Below, one piece after another: positions 1-5,015 of a stretch of DNA of 5,015 bases. The notes under the pieces were generated by a model, which did no database searches, was not told where the DNA came from, and saw only the letters and a list, made by a program, of their open reading frames with translations. This DNA is from Peptostreptococcaceae bacterium (GTDB lineage: Bacteria > Bacillota > Clostridia > Peptostreptococcales > Anaerovoracaceae). The stretch spans positions 1-5,015 of the forward strand of contig JAENWI010000124.1 in assembly GCA_016650115.1 (NCBI GenBank), in the 5' to 3' direction. The stretch's first letter is position 1; each line of letters opens with the position of its first letter. Made by a program: the position numbers and the translations under genes.

Positions 1-59
1 CTCGAACCTATGACCCTCTGCTTGTAAGGCAGATGCTCTCCCAGCTGAGCTAAGCGCCC
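1..59 (-). tRNA. tRNA-Val (anticodon TAC), 3' end cut off by the window edge
   Basis: Read on the minus strand from 59, the bases fold as a tRNA: a 7-nt acceptor 5' strand (GGGCGCT), TA at positions 8-9, a 4-bp D stem (GCTC/GAGC), a 5-bp anticodon stem (TCTGC/GCAGA) with loop CTTACAA, a 5-nt variable loop, and the start of the T arm ending in TTCGAG. The anticodon TAC reads GTA-type valine codons. The 59 nt present stop inside the T loop, so the 3' T stem, the acceptor 3' strand and CCA lie outside the window. The gene has its own promoter about 40-65 nt upstream and follows tRNA-Asn by 97 nt. Confidence 0.95.
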
Positions 60-64
60 TGGGT

Positions 65-89
65 ATGTGTTTTTTGTTACTTGACACAT
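65..89 (-). repeat. Inverted repeat in the tRNA-Val 5' leader
   Basis: A perfect 6-bp inverted repeat (ATGTGT ... ACACAT on the minus strand, arms at 84-89 and 65-70) is separated by a 13-nt A-rich loop. It begins about where transcription should start from the promoter at 96-124 and ends 5 nt before the mature tRNA 5' end. It could form a hairpin in the precursor leader removed by RNase P. The stem is short, so a functional role is only a possibility. Confidence 0.35.
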
Positions 90-95
90 TTATTT

Positions 96-124
96 AATAT
101 ATAGTATTGAGCCATAATTGTCAA
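96..124 (-). promoter_or_regulatory. Sigma-A-type promoter of tRNA-Val
   Basis: On the minus strand there is a perfect -35 hexamer TTGACA (124-119), a 17-nt spacer and a -10 TATATT (101-96). Transcription should begin near 89, giving a leader of about 30 nt before the tRNA at 59. It lies in the gap after tRNA-Asn, so tRNA-Val need not depend on read-through from upstream. Confidence 0.85.
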
Positions 125-156
125 TACTTTTATACTAATTTCCTTGTTATTTTTTT

Positions 157-231
<75 letters not shown>

Positions 232-258
232 ACGTTTCTAAAAGGCGAGTCGAGTTTT

Positions 259-287
259 ATTTTAACATAGCGACCCAGGCATGTCAA
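259..287 (-). promoter_or_regulatory. Sigma-A-type promoter of tRNA-Asn, overlapping the yigZ-family stop codon
   Basis: On the minus strand there is a perfect -35 TTGACA (287-282), a 17-nt spacer ending in TGT, and -10 TAAAAT (264-259), so it also has the extended -10 TGn motif. The TGA stop of the upstream gene (286-284) lies inside the -35 hexamer. Transcription should start near 252, about 20 nt before the mature tRNA. The near-consensus match and position suggest a strong stable-RNA promoter. Confidence 0.85.
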
Positions 288-904
288 CGAGTTTGCAAAA
301 CTTTTCTATTTAATATTTTAGCGGTGCCATTTGTTACATTATTTAGTATGTTTTCCAGGTTTTCACTGTTCTCCGGAACAGTAGATAATGTCACATTTAC
401 AATATCTGTATATTTAACGTGATCAATAGAAAAATCTTCAGTCAAACCAATATTTTGTAATTTATTCAGGTAGCAGTAATCAAATTTCACATCGAAACTT
501 TCCATTTCCCTGATTTCTATAATTCCCGCTGCCTCAATGGCTAATTTCGCCGAGCTGGTATATGCTCTGACAAGTCCGCCCGTTCCCAGTTTAACACCAC
601 CAAAATATCTGGTAATAACAACCACAATATTTGTAATCCCTTGTGAAACAATCATTTGAACGATAGGTGCTCCTGAAGTGCCCTGAGGTTCTCCATCATC
701 ACTTGCCCACTGAATTTGGAACTTATCGCCGATTACCATTGCCGGCACATTATGAGTTGCCCCCTTATTCTCTGATTTTATTTTAGTAATAAAAGCATCC
801 CCCGCTTCTTTAGTATTTGCGGGTGAGACATGCGCAATGAATTTTGATTTTTCAATTACCTGCTCCGCCGAAACAGCTTTATCAATTGTTTTATATAGTA
901 TCAT
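284..904 (-). CDS. YigZ / IMPACT (UPF0029) family protein
   Basis: A 206-residue protein, the usual length for bacterial YigZ (YvyE in Bacillus). The N-terminal domain carries the family signatures: KSKFIA (19-24), ATHN (49-52), SDDGEPQGTSGAP (68-80) and the ITRYFGG...GTGG...RAY block (97-115). Residues from about 135 to 206 match the position of the smaller C-terminal DUF1949-type domain. The molecular role of bacterial members is not settled; the eukaryotic relative IMPACT binds GCN1 and modulates the amino-acid-starvation response. The protein is probably cytosolic, with no signal peptide or membrane segment. The ATG overlaps the end of hflX by 14 nt, with a weak, closely spaced AGG/AAAGG just upstream, so translation is probably coupled to hflX. 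The residue after ATHN is Val; I recall Cys there in many relatives. The stop codon is part of the next promoter. Confidence 0.93.
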   Translation of the reverse strand: MILYKTIDKAVSAEQVIEKSKFIAHVSPANTKEAGDAFITKIKSENKGATHNVPAMVIGDKFQIQWASDDGEPQGTSGAPIVQMIVSQGITNIVVVITRYFGGVKLGTGGLVRAYTSSAKLAIEAAGIIEIREMESFDVKFDYCYLNKLQNIGLTEDFSIDHVKYTDIVNVTLSTVPENSENLENILNNVTNGTAKILNRKVLQTR

Positions 905-2177
905 AATCCTTTAACCTATTGTAATCAGCAAGTTCCAATTCCACGTGGAACAAAGTGCCTGACTCCAAATACTCCATTTCTATCACTCTTCCTTTTTCAC
1001 AGAGATATGACGAAATGTCACCTCTGTCATAAGGAATTAATAATTTGCCAATTACTCGATCAGAAAATATTTTTTTCTTGATCACTTCTATCAGTTTATC
1101 AATGTTTATTTCCTCTTTTACGGAAATATTAATGGACTCGCTGGTATACGTGGGTACAAATTCTTCCTCCAGAAGGTCTGTTTTGTTGTATATAAGCATT
1201 TTTTCTTTGCCTGCTGCACCAATCTCTTCAAGTACATTGTTTGTTACCTCTATGTGGAAATCATGCGCTTCATAAAATGCGTCCACCACTTGAAGCAAGA
1301 GGTCAGCATAAAGTACCTCTTCCAAGGTGGCTTTAAAGGCCTTAATTAATGAATGGGGCAGTTTACTGACAAAGCCAACGGTATCAATTAATATAAATTC
1401 ATGATTTGTATCCAGTTTAATATTCCTCTGTGAGGTATCAAGAGTAGCAAACAACATGTCTTTTTCAAAAACTGTTTTTTCTTCTTTTGCAGTAATTTCC
1501 AAAAGTTTGTTCATCAAGGCTGACTTACCAGAATTTGTATAGCCTACAAGGGCCACAATCGGCAACCCGGATTTGTCTCTCTTTGACCGTTGCGTATTTC
1601 TGGTCCTTCTCATTTGGATAATTTCAGCCTTAATCTCATCCATTCTTTTATCAAGATGTCTTCTGTCTGTTTCCAGCTTTTTTTCTCCTGGACCTCGGTT
1701 ACCAATACCTCCCTGCCTAGATAAAGATTTGCCAAAACCGATAAGTCTAGGAAGTCTGTACTGAAGCTGTGCCAGTTCAACCTGAAGTTTCCCCTCTCGA
1801 GAAATAGCCCTGTCAGCAAAAATATCTAAAATAAGAATTGTTCTGTCTATCATCTTCATATTAAGCTGGTCTTCAAGATTTCTAAGCTGAACTCCTGAAA
1901 GTTCATCATTAAAAATCACCGTATCAGCACCCATCGCCTGGCACATTTCTTCCAGCTCAATTACTTTACCTTTTCCTATATATGTGGCTGAATTCTTTTT
2001 TTCCAGATTTTGAATCATTTGTCCAAGCACAACAACATTTGCAGCTTCCGCAAGTCCAGTGAGCTCCTCCATGGAATTTGTGATATCTTCCTTCATTTGT
2101 AATCCAACCAGGATTGCCCTGTATTCCTCATTGGCAACCACTTCATTATTATCGTTAAACTGTAACATTTGCTTCAT
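891..2177 (-). CDS. hflX: HflX, ribosome-associated GTPase
   Basis: A 428-residue GTPase of the Obg-HflX superfamily. In bacteria HflX binds the 50S subunit and splits stalled or stress-inactivated 70S ribosomes. The order is: N-terminal HflX domain (about 18-200) with TYIGKGKV (65-72) and the hallmark GGIGNRGPGE (156-165) before a basic helical linker, then the G domain with G1/P-loop GYTNSGKS (212-219), switch I region FATLD (243-247), G3 DTVGF (265-269) and G4 NKTD (331-334), then a C-terminal region to 428. Two local variations stand out: Ala220 after the P-loop Ser, and DTSQR after FATL, where DPTTR is common. The ATG at 2177 has an AAAGGAAAGG ribosome-binding site 9 nt upstream; Met4 has none, so Met1 is preferred. 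The gene follows the codY terminator and overlaps the YigZ-family gene by 14 nt. I see no convincing promoter of its own. Confidence 0.97.
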   Translation of the reverse strand: MKQMLQFNDNNEVVANEEYRAILVGLQMKEDITNSMEELTGLAEAANVVVLGQMIQNLEKKNSATYIGKGKVIELEEMCQAMGADTVIFNDELSGVQLRNLEDQLNMKMIDRTILILDIFADRAISREGKLQVELAQLQYRLPRLIGFGKSLSRQGGIGNRGPGEKKLETDRRHLDKRMDEIKAEIIQMRRTRNTQRSKRDKSGLPIVALVGYTNSGKSALMNKLLEITAKEEKTVFEKDMLFATLDTSQRNIKLDTNHEFILIDTVGFVSKLPHSLIKAFKATLEEVLYADLLLQVVDAFYEAHDFHIEVTNNVLEEIGAAGKEKMLIYNKTDLLEEEFVPTYTSESINISVKEEINIDKLIEVIKKKIFSDRVIGKLLIPYDRGDISSYLCEKGRVIEMEYLESGTLFHVELELADYNRLKDYDTI

Positions 2178-2186
2178 TACCTTAGG

Positions 2187-2196
2187 CCTTTCCTTT
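2187..2196 (-). promoter_or_regulatory. Ribosome-binding site of hflX
   Basis: Purine-rich AAAGGAAAGG lies on the minus strand 9 nt before the ATG at 2177. It decides for Met1 over the in-frame Met4, which has no such sequence. Confidence 0.7.
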
Positions 2197-2200
2197 AATC

Positions 2201-2245
2201 AAAAAACCCTCAAATCAACAAAAATCATTGCTAACCAGAGGGTTT
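2201..2245 (-). terminator. Rho-independent terminator after codY
   Basis: On the minus strand an 8-bp stem AAACCCTC/GAGGGTTT (2245-2238 with 2211-2204) runs directly into a T run (2206-2201). The 26-nt interior can continue the helix: after one U-U mismatch, GGUUAGCAA can pair with UUGUUGAUU (with several G-U pairs) around a 6-nt loop, making one symmetric 42-nt hairpin. It lies 16 nt after the codY stop and 24 nt before the hflX start, so it should end most codY transcripts. Any hflX expression from codY would need read-through. Confidence 0.8.
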
Positions 2246-2246
2246 C

Positions 2247-2260
2247 ATATACCGGTATAT
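2247..2260. repeat. 14-bp perfect palindrome between the codY stop and the terminator
   Basis: ATATACC/GGTATAT is fully self-complementary with no spacer and abuts the codY TAA. Without a loop it makes a poor RNA hairpin (at most 5 bp around CCGG), so a binding site for a dimeric protein is as likely as an RNA role. It does not match the CodY box. Chance cannot be excluded in AT-rich DNA. Confidence 0.5.
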
Positions 2261-3040
2261 TTACAAATGCAATTTGGCCAATTCTTCATGGAATTTTGAG
2301 TTAAGAACTTTTATATGAGTTCCTTTCATCCCAAGAGATCTGGATTCAATAACGCCTGCACTCTCCAATTTGCGAAGTGCATTTACGATTACTGATCTTG
2401 TAATTCCTGATCTGTCGGCTATCTTGCTTGCTACAAGAAGTCCCTCATTCCCGTTGAGTTCTTCAAAAATCTTTTGAACTGCTTCTATTTCAGAATAAGA
2501 TAAAGTTCCTATCGCCATCTGCACGACAGACTTTTTTCTAGCCTCTTCTTCAATTTCCAAAGATTTTCTTCTTTGCATTTCAAGCCCTACAACTGTTGCT
2601 CCATACTCTCCAAGTACTAAATCCTCATCTGTAAATTCAGTGTTGTATCTTGTTAAGATTAAAGTACCCCATCTCTGACCACCACCTTGAATAGGTATGA
2701 TTGTATGAAGCTTATCATAGGTGTCATAATCATATTTGAATATCTCCAAAGCTTCTTTACCCTTCAAATTTGCCACTGTGTTGGAAACCTTCAGCAGTGC
2801 TTCATTATATTCATTTGGAAATTGCTCATTTCCTGTTTCTGGGTCAGTAATTGTCGAACTATCCTCTTTGATTTTGTAACGCACGCCGATTACTTTGCCT
2901 CTTTTATTGGTAATGTAAACATTTGCTTCCATTAACTCACTTAATATACCGCATAAGTCTCCAAAAGAGAATACGCCGGATACGCTTTCTCTTAAAAGCC
3001 AATTCAATTTTCTTACCTTCGCTAAAATTTGGTCGCTCAT
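2261..3040 (-). CDS. codY: CodY, GTP- and branched-chain-amino-acid-sensing global regulator
   Basis: A 259-residue cytosolic DNA-binding regulator, matching the family's usual 257-262. CodY represses biosynthesis, transport and stationary-phase genes when Ile/Leu/Val and GTP are plentiful. Residues about 1-155 form the GAF ligand domain (FPNEY at 74-78, GGGQRWGTLIL at 119-129, GEYGATVVG at 144-152). A helical linker follows (about 156-180). The C-terminal winged helix-turn-helix (about 195-250) carries the almost invariant block from VASKIADRSG (203-212) through GITRSVIVNALRKLESAGV to SLGMKGTHIKVLN. I chose the ATG at 3040 because AGGGAG lies 7 nt upstream and the protein then begins like other CodYs; an in-frame TTG at 3061 would lie upstream of that site. 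The Arg that contacts the ligand in B. subtilis CodY (R61) has no clear counterpart. The gene has its own promoter downstream of hslU and its own terminator. Confidence 0.98.
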   Translation of the reverse strand: MSDQILAKVRKLNWLLRESVSGVFSFGDLCGILSELMEANVYITNKRGKVIGVRYKIKEDSSTITDPETGNEQFPNEYNEALLKVSNTVANLKGKEALEIFKYDYDTYDKLHTIIPIQGGGQRWGTLILTRYNTEFTDEDLVLGEYGATVVGLEMQRRKSLEIEEEARKKSVVQMAIGTLSYSEIEAVQKIFEELNGNEGLLVASKIADRSGITRSVIVNALRKLESAGVIESRSLGMKGTHIKVLNSKFHEELAKLHL

Positions 3041-3047
3041 CAGTTTT

Positions 3048-3053
3048 CTCCCT
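3048..3053 (-). promoter_or_regulatory. Ribosome-binding site of codY
   Basis: AGGGAG on the minus strand with a 7-nt spacer to the ATG at 3040. It fixes the codY start there; the longer reading from the TTG at 3061 would place this site inside the coding sequence. Confidence 0.85.
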
Positions 3054-3087
3054 GTAACCAATTTGATATGACTTATATATAATTTAC

Positions 3088-3115
3088 ATTATATACATAT
3101 TTAGCCAGTAATCAA
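3088..3115 (-). promoter_or_regulatory. Probable sigma-A-type promoter of codY
   Basis: On the minus strand there is a -35 TTGATT (3115-3110), a 16-nt spacer and a perfect -10 TATAAT (3093-3088). Transcription should start near 3081, giving a 5' UTR of about 40 nt. A 10-bp palindrome TTATATATAA (3073-3082) covers the predicted start, although the stretch is simply very AT-rich. The promoter separates codY expression from hslVU. Confidence 0.7.
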
Positions 3116-3127
3116 CACATTCTTTTG

Positions 3128-3142
3128 ATTTTTCAAAAAAGT
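3128..3142 (-). promoter_or_regulatory. Candidate CodY box upstream of codY
   Basis: ACTTTTTTGAAAAAT on the minus strand differs at 3 of 15 positions from the published CodY consensus AATTTTCWGAAAATT. It sits 12 nt upstream of the -35 of the codY promoter. Genuine CodY sites often carry up to about three mismatches, but such matches also arise by chance in AT-rich DNA. The site overlaps an A-tract/T-tract stretch that could instead serve as an UP element or a bent region. Confidence 0.35.
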
Positions 3143-3171
3143 TCCTTTTTTTGGCACAATTCGAAAAGCGT

Positions 3172-3194
3172 TAAAATCTTCCCAGTGGATTTTA
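3172..3194 (-). repeat. Short AT-rich inverted repeat after hslU
   Basis: TAAAATC/GATTTTA form a 7-bp stem around a 9-nt loop, starting 10 nt after the hslU stop. It has no T run behind it and only one G-C pair, so it is not a convincing rho-independent terminator. It could protect the 3' end of the hslVU message. I see no better terminator between hslU and codY. Confidence 0.25.
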
Positions 3195-3204
3195 TGGAAT
3201 TATT

Positions 3205-4626
3205 CTATAAAATAAACCTGTCTATATCATCCGCATGAATTCTTCCTACAAATCTTTCTTGTACATATTCTTTGTCAATTATGATCTCTTTCTCCATCAT
3301 TTCTGAGATATTAAATGAAATATCCTCAAGCAGTTTTTCCATAATTGTGTGAAGTCTTCGTGCTCCTATATTCTCTGTTTGTTCATTCATTAAAAATGCC
3401 ATTGTTGCGATTTCCTGAATTGCATCTTCTGAGAAATCAATTTTTATTCCTTCTGTTTCAAGTAACATTTTGTGCTGTTTAAGTAGGGCATTTTCAGGTA
3501 CAGTCAGAATTTTAACCAATGCCTCCTGATTCAAATTGGAAAGTTCAACTCTAATTGGAAATCTGCCCTGTAATTCAGGAATCAAATCTGTTGGTTTTGC
3601 AATATGAAATGCTCCTGCACCAATAAACAGAACGTGATCTGTTTTTACCGGTCCATATTTTGTATTTACTACACTGCCTTCAACAATTGGGAGAATATCT
3701 CTTTGAACTCCTTCTCTGGACACATCTGCACCAGAACGATATGATGATCCTGAAGCTATTTTATCAATTTCATCAATAAATATAATACCATTTTGTTCTG
3801 CACTCTCTAATGCTTCCTCTGTAACCTGGTCCATATCGAGTAAATTCTGAGCTTCCTGTTCGCGAAGTATTTTTCTGGCATCCTTTACTCTAACTTTTTT
3901 CTTTTTTGTCTTTTGAGGCATCATATCGCCAAAAATATTTCCTATAGCAACCATACCCTCATTTCCCATATCAAGATTATTTCCTTTTGGCGCTTCTTTT
4001 ATCTGTATTTCAATAAATTGCTCTTCTAGCAATCCATCTCTTAATTGTTGTCGCACCTGCTCTCTGGCTAATTCAACATCACCTTTTTCCGATGCATCTT
4101 CTTTAGAATCATCTGATGTTGTTTTTGGACTTTGATACCCGCCACCCATAATAAAGTCAAAAGGTCCTCTGACTCCTCCAGGTGCTGTCGAAGGCTTTTT
4201 CTTCCCAGGTATAATTGCTTCAATTATTTTTTCTTCAGTTATTTCATCAGCAATTGAATACTTTTCCTGCAACCTGTTTTGTTTTGTTATTCTTATGGCA
4301 GCTTCAACTAGATCACGAACCATTGAATCCACATCTCTGCCAACATAACCAACCTCAGTAAATTTTGTAGCCTCAACTTTTACAAATGGCGCATCCATAA
4401 GTTTTGCAAGTCTTCTGGCTATTTCAGTTTTTCCGACACCTGTTGGCCCTATCATTAAAATATTCTTTGGTGTTATTTCTTCTTTCATTTCATCAGACAA
4501 CAAACTTCTCCTGTATCTGTTTCTAAGAGCAATTGCCACGGATTTTTTTGCTTCGTCCTGACCAATAATAAATTTATCAAGTTCTGCAACAATTTCTTTT
4601 GGAGTCATTTTATTAAAATCATTCAT
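3205..4626 (-). CDS. hslU: HslU (ClpY), ATPase subunit of the HslUV protease
   Basis: A 473-residue AAA+ unfoldase that forms hexamers, unfolds proteins and threads them into HslV in the cytosol. The N-terminal part has the family opening (MTPKEIVAELDKFIIGQDEAK, 7-27). Walker A is GPTGVGKT (60-67). The pore loop is GYVG (93-96), followed by the I domain (about 110-245). Walker B is IIFIDEID (281-288). The block after it contains sensor 1 (FIGAGAFH, 334-341), GRFPIR (354-359, probable arginine finger R355) and the sensor-2 GARR (421-424). The C-terminus DDIDRFIL matches the tail that docks into HslV. It is about 30 residues longer than E. coli HslU (443), and the extra length seems to lie in the I domain, where 164-183 is a hydrophilic Ser/Asp/Lys-rich linker. 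The ATG at 4626 has AAGGGGG 9 nt upstream, overlapping the hslV stop, which fits one transcript with hslV. Confidence 0.98.
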   Translation of the reverse strand: MNDFNKMTPKEIVAELDKFIIGQDEAKKSVAIALRNRYRRSLLSDEMKEEITPKNILMIGPTGVGKTEIARRLAKLMDAPFVKVEATKFTEVGYVGRDVDSMVRDLVEAAIRITKQNRLQEKYSIADEITEEKIIEAIIPGKKKPSTAPGGVRGPFDFIMGGGYQSPKTTSDDSKEDASEKGDVELAREQVRQQLRDGLLEEQFIEIQIKEAPKGNNLDMGNEGMVAIGNIFGDMMPQKTKKKKVRVKDARKILREQEAQNLLDMDQVTEEALESAEQNGIIFIDEIDKIASGSSYRSGADVSREGVQRDILPIVEGSVVNTKYGPVKTDHVLFIGAGAFHIAKPTDLIPELQGRFPIRVELSNLNQEALVKILTVPENALLKQHKMLLETEGIKIDFSEDAIQEIATMAFLMNEQTENIGARRLHTIMEKLLEDISFNISEMMEKEIIIDKEYVQERFVGRIHADDIDRFIL

Positions 4627-4635
4627 ACTCTCATA

Positions 4636-4642
4636 CCCCCTT
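4636..4642 (-). promoter_or_regulatory. Ribosome-binding site of hslU
   Basis: AAGGGGG on the minus strand with a 9-nt spacer to the ATG at 4626. Its first two bases are the last two of the hslV TAA, so ribosomes ending hslV are placed on the hslU start. A nearer ATG (4634-4632) is in another frame and stops after three codons. Confidence 0.75.
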
Positions 4643-5015
4643 AAAGCTTTTCAACTGATATATTGTCATTTGTGTAAACACAAATAGATGCAGCGATCTT
4701 TAATGATTCACGCACAATTTCTTCTGCTGTTAATGACGTATGCTTAAAAAGCGCCGCAGCTGCAGCATAAGCATAATTGCCCCCTGAGCCTATTGCAATA
4801 TAATCTGCGTCAGGTTCAATTACTTCCCCATTTCCAGATATAAGTAAAATATTTTCTTTATCCGCCGCTATCATCAGTGCCTCAAGATTTCTCATTGCTC
4901 TGTCGCTTCTCCAAAGTTGTGCAAGTGCGACCGCCGCTTTTTTTAGATTTCCAGAGTGCTCTTCCAGTTTTTTTTCAAATTTTTCAGTTAAACTGAATGC
5001 ATCCGAAACTGATCC
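4641..5015 (-). CDS. hslV: HslV (ClpQ), peptidase subunit of the HslUV protease, N-terminus outside the window
   Basis: The frame stays open from the window edge to the TAA at 4641 and gives 124 residues, the C-terminal two-thirds of a protein usually about 175-180 long. HslV forms a double hexameric ring, a proteasome-like chamber closed by HslU on each side. Visible family blocks, numbered from the first residue here, are GSVSDAF (1-7), WRSDRAMRNLEALMIAAD (35-52), LLISGNGEVIEP (57-68), GSGGNYA (77-83) and the end YTNDNISVEKL (114-124). The internal Met at 4895 is not the start, because the conserved region continues upstream of it. The N-terminal catalytic Thr (Ser in Bacillus ClpQ) lies outside, so which one this protein uses cannot be told. 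hslU follows after 14 nt. Confidence 0.97.
   Translation of the reverse strand, partial: GSVSDAFSLTEKFEKKLEEHSGNLKKAAVALAQLWRSDRAMRNLEALMIAADKENILLISGNGEVIEPDADYIAIGSGGNYAYAAAAALFKHTSLTAEEIVRESLKIAASICVYTNDNISVEKL

Noticed and set aside
81..109. Plus-strand TTGACA that could start a promoter opposite to tRNA-Val
   Set aside because: No acceptable -10 at 16-18 nt and no plus-strand gene downstream. It reflects part of the inverted repeat of the leader.
1045..1275. Plus-strand open frames inside hflX and codY (1045-1275, 1573-1764, 2059-2304, 2687-2935) and the minus-strand frame 1610-1819
   Set aside because: All are shadows of strongly conserved genes in another frame, with no recognisable protein motifs.
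3041..3061. Seven-codon longer start for codY at a TTG
   Set aside because: The extension covers the ribosome-binding site of the ATG at 3040 and is absent from other CodY proteins.
3063..3092. Plus-strand TTGATA with CATTAT as a divergent promoter
   Set aside because: The match is weak with an 18-nt spacer in very AT-rich DNA, and no plus-strand gene follows.
3125..3160. A-tract/T-tract hairpin (AAAAAAG-GAA-CTTTTTT) as the hslU terminator
   Set aside because: The stem is almost all A-T with a 3-nt loop, and the T run is itself the stem's 3' arm, so it lacks the GC stem followed by a U run of a true terminator.
4641..4895. Short hslV starting at the Met encoded at 4895-4893
   Set aside because: The conserved HslV sequence continues in the same frame up to the window edge, so this Met is internal and the gene is cut by the window, not truncated.

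Overview
This is an AT-rich window in which every supported gene lies on the minus strand, so transcription runs from high to low coordinates. The cluster hslV-hslU-codY, a clostridial-type CodY with the conserved winged-helix region, and the Shine-Dalgarno sequences point to a low-GC Firmicute. Class Clostridia is the best guess; a narrower placement cannot be supported from the sequence alone.

Layout in transcription order: the 3' two-thirds of hslV enters from the right edge (5015-4641). hslU follows after 14 nt (4626-3205). A 164-nt intergenic region then carries a good sigma-A-type promoter and a candidate CodY box. codY comes next (3040-2261). A 14-bp perfect palindrome and a strong hairpin terminator follow codY. 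hflX (2177-891) and a YigZ/IMPACT-family gene (904-284) come next and overlap by 14 nt. The window ends with tRNA-Asn(GTT) (231-157) and the 5' part of tRNA-Val(TAC) (59-1), each with its own consensus-like promoter. No stretch longer than 300 bases lacks a gene.

How the genes fit together: HslV and HslU form the two-component ATP-dependent protease. CodY is the global repressor that senses branched-chain amino acids and GTP, and it is also found next to hslVU in Bacillus and Staphylococcus. HflX is a ribosome-binding GTPase, and YigZ belongs to the family of eukaryotic IMPACT, which acts in the GCN1/GCN2 stalled-ribosome response. The window is therefore a housekeeping neighbourhood of proteolysis, nutrient sensing, ribosome rescue and tRNA supply. 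I see no mobile element, CRISPR array, defence system or undescribed multi-gene system. The points worth a second look are regulatory (a tRNA promoter whose -35 contains the upstream gene's stop codon, the palindrome plus terminator after codY, a candidate autoregulatory CodY box) and local protein variations (the HflX switch I region, the CodY ligand pocket and the HslU I-domain linker).
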